Of a stretch of 7,976 nucleotides of DNA, positions 1-5,985 are shown piece by piece. The position numbers and the translations under genes were made by a program. The notes under the pieces were generated by a model, which saw only the letters and a list, made by a program, of their open reading frames with translations, made no database searches and was not told where the DNA came from. This stretch comes from an uncultured Allomuricauda sp. (GTDB taxonomy: Bacteria; Bacteroidota; Bacteroidia; Flavobacteriales; Flavobacteriaceae), in the NCBI GenBank assembly GCA_937911965.1, contig CALDPL010000525.1, positions 1 through 7,976 of the forward strand, in the 5' to 3' direction. The first letter of the stretch is position 1. The number at the start of each line of letters is the position of its first letter.

Positions 1-2
1 AT

Positions 3-107
3 GTGACCGGCGACCTGGACGACGCCCAGCGCGAGCGACTGCTGCAGATTGCCAACGCCTGCCCAGTGCACAAGCTGCTGGCGGGCGAGGTCCGGATCGA
101 GACGGAT
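3..107 (+). CDS. C-terminal fragment of an OsmC-family (peroxiredoxin-like) protein, probably foreign to this genome
   Basis: Translated from position 3, this stretch reads [20 protein letters not shown], then [12 protein letters not shown]. This matches the usual end of OsmC/Ohr-type proteins, including hydrolase-OsmC fusions: a G-D-L helix start, the helix before the resolving-cysteine C-P-V-H motif, and a final V-x-I-x-T strand. The family reduces organic hydroperoxides with a cysteine pair; only the second cysteine region is visible. Family members usually stop a few residues after this strand, but here the frame stays open to position 275. The fragment therefore probably ends near 107, and what follows in this frame is not OsmC. 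The 5' part lies outside the window. Base composition (about 71% GC over 1-180) is unlike the rest of the window, and the fragment interrupts purK. The family match is fairly strong; membership of this chromosome is doubtful. Confidence 0.5.
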
Positions 108-164
108 GCGCTGGGCGACCGCGGGGTCGAGCCCGAGGATGCCGTTGAGGTCGATGTCGCCCAG

Positions 165-182
165 CGGGCCGGGGATGCTGGG
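165..182. other. Composition and homology breakpoint (probable chimeric junction)
   Basis: To the right of about 180, the minus strand encodes a clean flavobacterial PurK. To the left, that frame stays open to position 1 but no longer resembles PurK: after E-D-L-Q-G-L-P the expected ATP-grasp sequence is replaced by an unrelated one. GC drops from 127/180 in bases 1-180 to 99/180 in bases 181-360. The plus strand left of about 107 carries an OsmC-like C-terminus. I cannot assign the bases between about 108 and 175. An assembly chimera or contaminating read at a contig edge is the simplest explanation; a real insertion or rearrangement is possible. Confidence 0.6.
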
Positions 183-698
183 AAGGCCTTGGAGGTCCTC
201 CATCTTTCGTATCAATTTCACCCCTTGGCCGTCATAGCCGAACTGGGCGCTCTTCCATACAAAGGGAAGGCTTAGCCCTCCGTTGAGGATGCTGTCCTCG
301 ATTTCGGAACCATAGGCGAATCGGTTGAAGGCCGCCGTTGGGATGCCGTGATCGGTATAGAACAGCTTTTGCTTGGCCTTGTTCTGAACGGTCCTCAAGG
401 TTTTGGTGGGGGGATACACCCGTACGCCCATGTCCTCCAATTTTTCAAGGGCGTCCACATTCACGTTCTCGATCTCCACGGTGATCACATCCAACCCTTT
501 CCCAAATTGGTATACGGCCTCAAGGTCCATCAGGTCCCCCAATACGAACTCATTGCAACCAATGGCACAGGGCGCGTCCGGTGAAGGATCCATAACCCTG
601 GTGTGGATGTCCCATTTGCGGGTTTCCTGGAGCAACATCTTGCCCAATTGGCCCCCTCCCAAGATTCCCAGTTTAAAGTCGGATGAAAAAAAATGCAT
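180..698 (-). CDS. purK: 5-(carboxyamino)imidazole ribonucleotide synthase PurK, 3'-truncated
   Basis: PurK is a cytosolic ATP-grasp enzyme that carboxylates aminoimidazole ribonucleotide with bicarbonate and ATP in de novo purine synthesis, feeding PurE. About 173 N-terminal residues are visible out of a usual ~380. They include the glycine-rich [12 protein letters not shown] (about residues 10-21), the F/T-E-I-E-N segment (about 74-79), Q-N-K (105-107, entering the ATP-grasp domain), and P-F-V-W-K-S with the G-Y-D-G-x-G loop (145-159). The ATG at 698-696 gives the usual [10 protein letters not shown] start; an out-of-frame ATG at 724 is a shadow. The remaining ATP-grasp and C-terminal domains are replaced by unrelated GC-rich sequence, so the gene is broken in this assembly. 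It diverges from hpt-adk. Identity is secure; the true 3' end is not visible. Confidence 0.9.
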
Positions 699-721
699 TG
701 ATAGGCGGATTGGAATAAAAG

Positions 722-729
722 CAAAAATA
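722..729 (-). promoter_or_regulatory. Candidate -7 box (TATTTTTG) for purK
   Basis: On the minus strand this is an exact match to the Bacteroidetes -7 consensus TAnnTTTG, 23 bases upstream of the purK ATG, similar to the spacing of other promoters in this window. No good TTG/TTTG -33 element lies at the expected distance (TTTC is the nearest). A second copy on the same strand (780-773) could be an alternative. Confidence 0.4.
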
Positions 730-781
730 CATGATTTCATTGAAGGGGTGAAAGATCAGTGGGCAAACACCCCAAAAATAC
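722..781. repeat. Direct repeat CAAAAATAC and GGGGTG/CACCCC inverted repeat in the divergent control region
   Basis: The nonamer CAAAAATAC occurs at 722-730 and again at 773-781, 51 bases apart. Each copy includes a minus-strand TATTTTTG box. Between them lies a 6-bp inverted repeat, GGGGTG at 745-750 and CACCCC at 768-773. The whole set sits between the divergent purK and hpt-adk starts, where an operator would be expected. The repeats are short and could be chance. Confidence 0.35.
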
Positions 782-789
782 TATCTTTG
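782..789 (+). promoter_or_regulatory. Candidate -7 box (TATCTTTG) for hpt-adk
   Basis: Exact TAnnTTTG match 25 bases before the TTG start of hpt-adk, giving a short leader like the other promoters here. A TTG at the expected -33 distance is not seen, so this rests on the -7 element alone. Confidence 0.4.
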
Positions 790-814
790 CCAACCTGACC
801 ATAATCGAGAAACA

Positions 815-1930
815 TTGATCAAACTGCACGACAAGGTGTTCAAGCCCTATTTGGGAGAGGAGGAGATTCTCAAGGCCATATCGCGGATGGCCGAGGAAAT
901 CGCCCGGGACTACAAGGATGAAATGCCCTTGTTTGTAGGGGTGCTCAATGGGGCCTTTATGTTTGTTTCCGATTTTTTGAAAGCCTATCAGCATCCCTGT
1001 GAGGTTTCCTTTGTCCGACTGGGCTCCTATCAGGGGTTGACCTCCACAGGGATCGTGGAAACCCTTTTGGACGCCCCCGATGAACTCGAGGGCAAAAGCG
1101 TGATCATCTTGGAGGATGTTGTGGATACCGGCCGTACCCTGAAACATTTGGTGGAACTGTTCTCCAATACCCATGCGAAGGAATTCAAGATAGCAACCCT
1201 TTTCTACAAATCCGAAGTTTACAATGGGGAATACGCCATTGATTATGTGGGATTGGAAATCCCCGATGATTTTATTGTGGGTTATGGGCTGGACTATAAG
1301 GAACTGGGCAGGAATTTAAGGGAAGTATACCAATTAAACCAATCACATATGATCAATCTGGTGCTTTTTGGCAAGCCAGGAGCAGGAAAGGGGACCCAAG
1401 CGGAGGTCTTGAAGGAAAAGTACAATCTTATGCACATCTCCACCGGGGATGTGTTCCGATACAACATCAAAAATGGAACCGAGCTGGGCAAAATGGCCCA
1501 ATCCTATATGGACAAGGGGGAACTGGTCCCCGACGAAGTGACCATTGACATGTTGATGGCCGAGGTGGAGAAAAGTCCTGAAGCCGCCGGATTCATCTTT
1601 GACGGGTTCCCACGGACCACGGCCCAGGCCGAGGCCCTGGACAATTTTTTGGAATCCAAGGATATGAAGGTGGATGCGACCATCGCCCTGGAAGCGGATG
1701 ATGAGGCCCTTATGGCCCGAATATTTGAACGGGGAAAGAGCAGTGGCCGTGCCGATGATCAGGATGAATCCATGATCCGCATCCGTTTTGGGGAATACAA
1801 TCAAAAAACGGCCCCACTTAAGGCCTACTATCAGAGACAGGGAAAATTCCATTCCGTTAACGGAGTGGGGGCCATAGATGAAATTACCCGCCGCTTGGGC
1901 AAGATCATCGACGGGCTCATCAAAAACTAG
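815..1930 (+). CDS. adk: Bifunctional hypoxanthine phosphoribosyltransferase / adenylate kinase fusion
   Basis: This is one 371-residue cytosolic protein with two complete enzyme domains. Residues 1-177 are a type I phosphoribosyltransferase that salvages hypoxanthine/guanine with PRPP. It shows the S-Y loop (71-72), the PRPP-binding [12 protein letters not shown] (98-109) and the base-site FIVGYGLDY (153-161). Residues 179-371 are a short-LID adenylate kinase that interconverts ATP+AMP and 2 ADP. It shows P-loop [10 protein letters not shown] (186-195), STGD (209-212), DGFPRT (263-268), [11 protein letters not shown] (305-315), R-x-R-F-x-E-Y (322-328) and K-T-A-P-L (331-335). The start is TTG at 815, because no ATG exists in frame upstream and M-I-K-L-H-D-K is the usual N-terminus. 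The adenylate kinase domain begins at Met179 (ATG 1349), so separate internal initiation is conceivable. The fusion is characteristic of Flavobacteriia. obgE follows after 86 bases. Confidence 0.95.
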   Translation: MIKLHDKVFKPYLGEEEILKAISRMAEEIARDYKDEMPLFVGVLNGAFMFVSDFLKAYQHPCEVSFVRLGSYQGLTSTGIVETLLDAPDELEGKSVIILEDVVDTGRTLKHLVELFSNTHAKEFKIATLFYKSEVYNGEYAIDYVGLEIPDDFIVGYGLDYKELGRNLREVYQLNQSHMINLVLFGKPGAGKGTQAEVLKEKYNLMHISTGDVFRYNIKNGTELGKMAQSYMDKGELVPDEVTIDMLMAEVEKSPEAAGFIFDGFPRTTAQAEALDNFLESKDMKVDATIALEADDEALMARIFERGKSSGRADDQDESMIRIRFGEYNQKTAPLKAYYQRQGKFHSVNGVGAIDEITRRLGKIIDGLIKN

Positions 1931-1942
1931 TCCGCCGAACTT

Positions 1943-1972
1943 TAAAGGGGCCTTTAGATACGAACCCCTTTA
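1943..1972 (+). promoter_or_regulatory. Hairpin between hpt-adk and obgE
   Basis: TAAAGGGG (1943-1950) pairs perfectly with CCCCTTTA (1965-1972) around a 14-base loop. No uridine run follows, so it is not a convincing intrinsic terminator. It could be an mRNA-processing or attenuation element between the two cistrons, or it may have no function. Confidence 0.35.
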
Positions 1973-2016
1973 TTGAAGGAACACTTTCCAAGCCATGGGA
2001 ACCTAAAACAGGAAAA

Positions 2017-3018
2017 ATGACCGAGGGCAATTTTGTGGATTATGTAAAGGTGCACGTCTCTTCAGGGAACGGGGGCAAAGGTTCCGCCCATTTGCACCGT
2101 GAGAAATATGTGGCCAAGGGTGGCCCCGATGGAGGGGATGGGGGCCGGGGCGGGCATGTCATTGTCAAGGGGAACAAAAATCTTTGGACCCTTTACCACT
2201 TTAAGTTCAAAAAACATTTCAAGGCCGGCCATGGGGAGCACGGCAGTAAAAACCGAAGTACCGGGGCCGACGGGGCCGACACTTATCTGGAAGTGCCCTT
2301 GGGCACCGTGTGCAGGGACACGGATACCAATGAAATCCTTTTTGAGATCACCGGGGACGGGGAAGAGCGAATCGTACTCGAAGGCGGAATGGGAGGGCGT
2401 GGCAATTGGCATTTCAAGACGGCCACCAACCAGACTCCCAGATATGCCCAGCCGGGCATTCCGGGAAAAGAGGCCGACATCACCCTGGAATTGAAGGTTC
2501 TTGCCGATGTGGGCCTTGTAGGCTTCCCAAATGCCGGCAAATCGACCCTGTTATCCGCGATGACCTCAGCCAAACCGAAGATCGCGGATTATGAGTTCAC
2601 CACCCTAAAACCCAATTTGGGCATCGTGGAACACCGGGACTTCACGAGCTTCGTCATGGCCGACATACCCGGAATCATAGAGGGAGCGGCCGAAGGCAAG
2701 GGCTTGGGGCACTATTTTTTACGGCATATCGAACGCAATGCCACCCTGCTTTTCCTGATTCCGGCGGACAGTAAGGACATCAGTGCGGAGTATGCAATTC
2801 TTTTGGACGAACTCAAAAGGTACAATCCCGAATTGTTGGACAAGAGCAGATTGGTGGCCATAACCAAATGCGACCTATTGGATGCGGAACTCATAGAGGA
2901 GATGTTGGAGGAGCTGGAAGAGGATTTCAAGGGACTGCCCCTGCTGCCGATCTCCTCTGTGAGCGGGTTGGGCATACAACGGCTCAAAGATGCGCTCTGG
3001 GTTCTTTTGAACGAATAA
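2017..3018 (+). CDS. obgE: GTPase ObgE/CgtA
   Basis: ObgE is an essential, ribosome-associated GTPase that assists maturation of the 50S subunit and links it to nutrient status. The 333 residues hold the glycine-rich Obg fold (about 1-160, with repeated G-G-x-G-G motifs such as [12 protein letters not shown] at 35-46) and the GTPase domain (about 161-333). G-domain motifs are G1 GFPNAGKST (169-177), switch-region FTTLKPNLG (194-202), G3 DIPG (216-219), G4 as T-K-C-D (283-286) instead of the usual N-K-x-D, and G5 near SSVSG (313-317). There is no extra C-terminal OCT domain, as is normal outside the Gram-positives. AGGA at 2010-2013 precedes the ATG, so this is one of the few starts here with a Shine-Dalgarno-like sequence. 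With no TAnnTTTG box in the 86-bp gap, cotranscription with hpt-adk is likely. Confidence 0.97.
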   Translation: MTEGNFVDYVKVHVSSGNGGKGSAHLHREKYVAKGGPDGGDGGRGGHVIVKGNKNLWTLYHFKFKKHFKAGHGEHGSKNRSTGADGADTYLEVPLGTVCRDTDTNEILFEITGDGEERIVLEGGMGGRGNWHFKTATNQTPRYAQPGIPGKEADITLELKVLADVGLVGFPNAGKSTLLSAMTSAKPKIADYEFTTLKPNLGIVEHRDFTSFVMADIPGIIEGAAEGKGLGHYFLRHIERNATLLFLIPADSKDISAEYAILLDELKRYNPELLDKSRLVAITKCDLLDAELIEEMLEELEEDFKGLPLLPISSVSGLGIQRLKDALWVLLNE

Positions 3019-3080
3019 TTTGTATTCTCCCGCCCAATTGGCCACAGATTGATTAAATTTAAGCCTTAGCGTACAATCCC

Positions 3081-3605
3081 ATGCGAAATGCAATTGTCAT
3101 TGTGGTCGTTCTATTGTCGGTTTCCTGTGCGACCGTAAGGGTGGACTATGACTACGACAGGGAGGTTGATTTCACGGCCTATACCACCTACAATTATTTT
3201 TCGGACCTGGATTCGGGCATGGGCCAACTGGATGAAAGAAGGCTGATCGGCATTCTGGATTCCACCCTTGAGAGCAGGGGCTATCGCCTGGTCGAAGAAC
3301 CCGATTTTTATATCAATATACTCAGTACCGTTTTTCAAGCGGGGGGCAGGAACAGTGTCGGGGTCGGCCTGGGGGGAGGCGGCAGGAATATAGGCGGTGG
3401 AATTTCCTTGGGGATTCCCGTGGGAAGCCCGGCCCTGAAACGCAGTGTACAAATTGATTTTGTCGATGCCCAACGCGACGCCCTGTTCTGGCAGGCCGTG
3501 GCGGAAAGTGGATATCGGGAGGCTGCCACTCCGGCGATCAGGGAAGAAAAATTGAGGAGTTTGGTGAAAAAGGTGTTTTCCAAATTCCCACCAAAGGGTA
3601 AATAG
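3081..3605 (+). CDS. DUF4136-like lipoprotein
   Basis: A 174-residue secreted lipoprotein. The signal peptide has a short basic start, a hydrophobic run of I, V and L (residues 4-13), and a lipobox L-S-V-S-C with the lipidated cysteine at 16. The mature part has the DUF4136 pattern: a V-x-x-D-Y-D start (20-24), F-x-x-Y-x-T-Y-x-Y (31-39), a helix with D-x-x-L-x-x-R-G-Y (60-68), the A/P-D-F-Y-I-N-I strand (74-80), a glycine-rich stretch (89-107), a strand with I-D-F-V-D-A (125-130), and a closing basic helix ending F-P-P. The molecular function of the family is unknown; members are outer-membrane or periplasmic lipoproteins common in Bacteroidetes. It starts 62 bases after obgE. I found no exact promoter (TAAATTTA at 3054-3061 is one base off but has no matching -33). 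Confidence 0.8.
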   Translation: MRNAIVIVVVLLSVSCATVRVDYDYDREVDFTAYTTYNYFSDLDSGMGQLDERRLIGILDSTLESRGYRLVEEPDFYINILSTVFQAGGRNSVGVGLGGGGRNIGGGISLGIPVGSPALKRSVQIDFVDAQRDALFWQAVAESGYREAATPAIREEKLRSLVKKVFSKFPPKGK

Positions 3606-3710
3606 CCTTGAAACTTCCAGGATTCCGTCCCATTCAATGCCTTGTTTCCGAAAATAAAGAGTACAATTACCGTTCAGTGGGTCGATTTTACCATTGCCCA
3701 TAAATTTCTT

Positions 3711-3739
3711 TTGAAGGAAACGGTCATCCCCTACCTTGG
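3711..3739 (+). promoter_or_regulatory. Weak promoter candidate TTG-N18-TACCTTGG
   Basis: TTG (3711-3713), an 18-base spacer, then TACCTTGG (3732-3739), which differs from TAnnTTTG at one base. It lies upstream of the 17-codon hydrophobic ORF at 3767 and of the small membrane protein gene at 3843. It is the only promoter-like signal in the otherwise featureless stretch 3606-3766, in which I see no convincing gene on either strand. Confidence 0.25.
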
Positions 3740-3766
3740 TCCCATCAATTGAAAAAACCACAGATC

Positions 3767-3820
3767 ATGATAGTACTCGCAAAACTGATTATTTCCCTTT
3801 TGGTGGTCATTCTTCTTTGA
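3767..3820 (+). CDS. Possible 17-residue hydrophobic leader or membrane peptide
   Basis: ATG at 3767 opens a frame reading MIVLAKLIISLLVVILL and then TGA. All but the single lysine and serine are hydrophobic, enough for one membrane helix. It lies 22 bases before the next small membrane protein gene and 27 bases after a weak promoter candidate. It could be a genuine miniature membrane protein, a remnant of a longer membrane gene, or a chance frame. No Shine-Dalgarno sequence is visible and nothing comparable was recognised. Confidence 0.25.
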   Translation: MIVLAKLIISLLVVILL

Positions 3821-3842
3821 GGGACAAGTTAAATTCACCGAC

Positions 3843-4094
3843 ATGAAAAAGATGGGGACACTTCACAAGTTGTTATATTTCCTGGGTTTGATGAGTTGGG
3901 CCGTTGGGGTCTATGGCAGTGTGGATGACCGATGGTTCCCAGAGCCCGATCCGTTTATATACTTTGGTTTGGCCTTGTTCTGGGCCGCTTCGGGACACTT
4001 CCTCGACGGCTATTGTTGCCGACCTTTTTGGGGTCGCTTCAAGAGTCCGGGGAACGCGGGGACATCCCTGGGAAAGACATCATTGAAGAAATAG
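3843..4094 (+). CDS. Small two-helix membrane protein, unknown function
   Basis: An 83-residue protein that I do not recognise. It has a lysine-containing N-terminus, a hydrophobic helix at about 9-25, a short acidic/proline-rich loop (28-37, D-D-R-W-F-P-E-P-D-P), a second helix at about 38-55, a Cys-Cys pair (58-59), and a basic, glycine/serine-rich tail. The arrangement suggests a small inner-membrane protein with the loop on one side and both ends on the other. It ends 35 bases before the histidine kinase, and the kinase promoter overlaps its last codons, so it need not be in the same transcript. The adjacency could mean a role in signalling, but this is only position. An overlapping frame from 3932 is arginine-rich and looks like a shadow. 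Confidence 0.5.
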   Translation: MKKMGTLHKLLYFLGLMSWAVGVYGSVDDRWFPEPDPFIYFGLALFWAASGHFLDGYCCRPFWGRFKSPGNAGTSLGKTSLKK

Positions 4095-4111
4095 GGAAAA
4101 ATGTATATTTG
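4083..4111 (+). promoter_or_regulatory. Flavobacterial promoter for the LytS/LytTR operon
   Basis: TTG (4083-4085), 18 bases, then TATATTTG (4104-4111) fit the flavobacterial consensus TTG-N17-23-TAnnTTTG exactly. Transcription should begin about 7 bases beyond the box, leaving a leader of roughly a dozen bases before the ATG at 4130. This supports that start rather than any upstream start in the same frame. Confidence 0.6.
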
Positions 4112-4129
4112 GCAGGATCGTTTTCTCCT

Positions 4130-5188
4130 ATGGTACTGAACGTTAAAAGTAGAAACCAAAGCTTTTGGATCCTACAACTATTGGGTTGGGGCTTTATCAA
4201 CGCCATCTCGGTATTTGTCCCCAAGGAAATCAGTACCGAATTGGCAGTGTATTCCACCGTCATGGGGATCTTTATCGGGGTCTTGTCCACCTCCTTACTG
4301 CGTTGGATCCTCAAGAGAAGGGTGCATTTCGATTCTTTTGTGGCCCGGGATCTGTGGAATATCTTTTTTTATTTTCTATTGGCCGCTCTCCTTTACGGCC
4401 TTTTGAATATGTTTTTTGGTTACCTCTACGGAGAATTTGGTCCGGAACTCAACCCTTCGGAAGAACAAATGTTCAAGGCCTACAACAATTTTTGGATTTT
4501 GGTCCTGAACTCCCTCTTCATGGTCGGGGCCTGGCTGGTAACCTATTTGGTCATAAAGCTCTTGCTCAAACTCAATCGGGACCGCATCGAGCGTTTGGAA
4601 CTCAATGCCAATTTAAAGCAGGCCCAACTCGATACCCTAAAGGGTCAGGTCAATCCCCATTTCATGTTCAACAGCCTGAACAATATCAGGGGACTGATGT
4701 TGGAGGATGTGGAAAGGTCCAGGGAAATGCTCACCAAATTATCCGAGATCCTTCGTTATTCCTTGACCAAAAACAAGCTCAACGACATTCCGGTCGAGGA
4801 AGAACTCGAGATGGTGGACCATTATATCGATTTGTCCAAAATACAGTTCGAGGACCGGTTGAAATTCACAAAGAGGGTGGATCCCGACACCTTGGAACTC
4901 GATATCCCGCCCATGTTGATCCAATTGCTCGTTGAAAACGCAATCAAGCACGGGATCTCCAACCTAAAACAAGGTGGGGAGATTGTGTTGTCCATGGAGA
5001 GGAGGGAGGCACAATTGGAAATCGAGGTGAGGAATACCGGAGGCTTGAAGAACTCTGGGGATTCCACCCAATTGGGGAACAATAATATCAAACAAAGGCT
5101 GAAACTGCTCTATGGAGATCGCGCAAGTTTTACATTGGGTGAGGAAGAAGGGAAAGTGGTGGCACGAATCACAATTCCATTGAAATGA
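4130..5188 (+). CDS. LytS/YpdA-type sensor histidine kinase
   Basis: A 352-residue inner-membrane kinase that senses through its membrane part and phosphorylates the adjacent regulator. Four hydrophobic helices lie at about 13-30, 38-58, 77-98 and 122-146; there is no large periplasmic domain, so the stimulus is probably sensed in or at the membrane. A coiled-coil-like linker (147-171) leads to the His_kinase domain. This has QVNPHFMFNSLNNIR (173-187) with phospho-acceptor His177, and a HATPase with N-box VENAIKHG (268-275) and a G-rich L-G-N-N-N-I-K-Q-R-L (315-324). The ATG at 4130 is chosen because the frame upstream (from 3932) is arginine-rich, overlaps the preceding gene and lies ahead of the promoter. 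The stop overlaps the regulator start by 4 bases (ATGA), implying translational coupling. Confidence 0.93.
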   Translation: MVLNVKSRNQSFWILQLLGWGFINAISVFVPKEISTELAVYSTVMGIFIGVLSTSLLRWILKRRVHFDSFVARDLWNIFFYFLLAALLYGLLNMFFGYLYGEFGPELNPSEEQMFKAYNNFWILVLNSLFMVGAWLVTYLVIKLLLKLNRDRIERLELNANLKQAQLDTLKGQVNPHFMFNSLNNIRGLMLEDVERSREMLTKLSEILRYSLTKNKLNDIPVEEELEMVDHYIDLSKIQFEDRLKFTKRVDPDTLELDIPPMLIQLLVENAIKHGISNLKQGGEIVLSMERREAQLEIEVRNTGGLKNSGDSTQLGNNNIKQRLKLLYGDRASFTLGEEEGKVVARITIPLK

Positions 5189-5910
5189 ACATCAAGGCAG
5201 TCATAGTGGAAGATTCCAGGTTGGCCCGCAATGAGCTGAAGGTCCTTATCAACACCTATGGGGGAATCGACCTTGTGGGGGAGGCCGGGAACGTCGATGA
5301 CGGTTATGAACTGATCCAAAGGACAAATCCTCAGCTGCTCTTTCTGGATATCAACATGCCCGAAAAGGATGGTTTTGAGCTTCTTGAAATGCTCGATGAG
5401 GTTCCCCTGACCATTTTTACCACCGCCTATGACCAATATGCCATAAAATCCTTTGAGTACAATACCCTGGATTATCTTTTGAAGCCCATAAGTGAAAAAC
5501 GCTTTGGAATCGCCATGGACAAATTAAAGGCCAAATTGGAAAATGCTTCAAAGAATACGCCGAAGACCAAAACTTTGGGGCCTGGCAGTCAGATATTCAT
5601 CAAGGACGGGGAGTCGTGCTGGTTGGTGAAAATAGGGGAGATTTCCCTCCTGGAGATCGAGGGCAACTACACCCGGGTGCATTTTGGGAAGGAGAAGCCA
5701 CTACTGTACAAATCCCTCAACCAATTGGAGGAAAAATTGCCGGAGGATATTTTCTTTCGTGCCAACCGCCAACAGATTGTCAATACCGATACCATAAAAA
5801 CCGTGGTTCCCTGGTTCAATGGCAAACTAAAACTGACCCTGGACAACGGGGAAGAAGTGGAGGTTTCCCGAAGGCAGTCCTATATCTTCAAGGACCGGAT
5901 GAGCCTATAG
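5185..5910 (+). CDS. LytTR-family response regulator
   Basis: A 241-residue cytosolic DNA-binding regulator. The receiver domain (about 3-118) has the acidic pair E9-D10, phospho-acceptor Asp55 in LFLDINMPEKDG (52-63), Thr79 in F-T-T-A-Y-D, and Lys100 in L-L-K-P. A short linker rich in K, T and N (121-133) leads to the LytTR domain (about 136-239), with L-L-E-I-E-G-N-Y-T-R-V-H (155-166), FFRANRQQIVN (190-200) and the V-S-R-R-Q motif (227-231). LytTR domains bind direct repeats in promoters. The gene overlaps the upstream kinase by 4 bases, and the two surely form a cognate pair. The targets are not apparent in the window. It converges with the SDR gene across 37 bases. Confidence 0.95.
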   Translation: MNIKAVIVEDSRLARNELKVLINTYGGIDLVGEAGNVDDGYELIQRTNPQLLFLDINMPEKDGFELLEMLDEVPLTIFTTAYDQYAIKSFEYNTLDYLLKPISEKRFGIAMDKLKAKLENASKNTPKTKTLGPGSQIFIKDGESCWLVKIGEISLLEIEGNYTRVHFGKEKPLLYKSLNQLEEKLPEDIFFRANRQQIVNTDTIKTVVPWFNGKLKLTLDNGEEVEVSRRQSYIFKDRMSL

Positions 5911-5911
5911 G

Positions 5912-5985
5912 ATATCCCAATATACAGGTTTTGGAACCATAAGGCCATCAAAGGGATTTCAACAATCCCCCATCTATTGGGATAT
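5912..5985. repeat. 11-bp inverted repeat spanning the convergent gene ends
   Basis: ATATCCCAATA at 5912-5922 is the exact reverse complement of TATTGGGATAT at 5975-5985, with 52 bases between. The left arm lies just after the regulator stop; the right arm lies inside the last codons of the SDR gene. Either transcript reading past its end could fold on it. No T-run follows on either strand, so its role as a bidirectional terminator is unproven. Confidence 0.4.

Noticed and set aside
1..170. Minus-strand continuation of the purK frame as a real PurK C-terminus
   Set aside because: The translation lacks every expected PurK motif after Pro173 and its base composition differs sharply from the rest.
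1343..1852. 169-codon minus-strand ORF opposite hpt-adk
   Set aside because: Shadow of the adenylate kinase coding sequence, with no recognisable domain.
1995..2006. Three-codon ATG-GGA-ACC-TAA mini-ORF before obgE
   Set aside because: Too short to separate from chance; nothing nearby suggests a leader-peptide attenuator.
2264..2281. Repeated GGGGCCGAC within obgE
   Set aside because: Explained by codons for the G-A-D-G-A-D segment of the glycine-rich Obg fold.
3111..3761. 216-codon minus-strand ORF opposite the lipoprotein gene
   Set aside because: It is antisense to a well-supported lipoprotein gene with a signal peptide and lipobox. The part beyond 3605 resembles no family I know.
3932..4129. 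Longer N-terminus for the histidine kinase starting at 3932
   Set aside because: The extra 66 residues are arginine-rich and overlap the small membrane protein gene in another frame, and the promoter at 4083-4111 lies downstream of that start.
4165..4935. 256-codon plus-strand ORF inside the kinase gene
   Set aside because: Out-of-frame shadow of the kinase; its translation is low-complexity and rich in G, R, Q and P without domain motifs, while the kinase frame has all its motifs.
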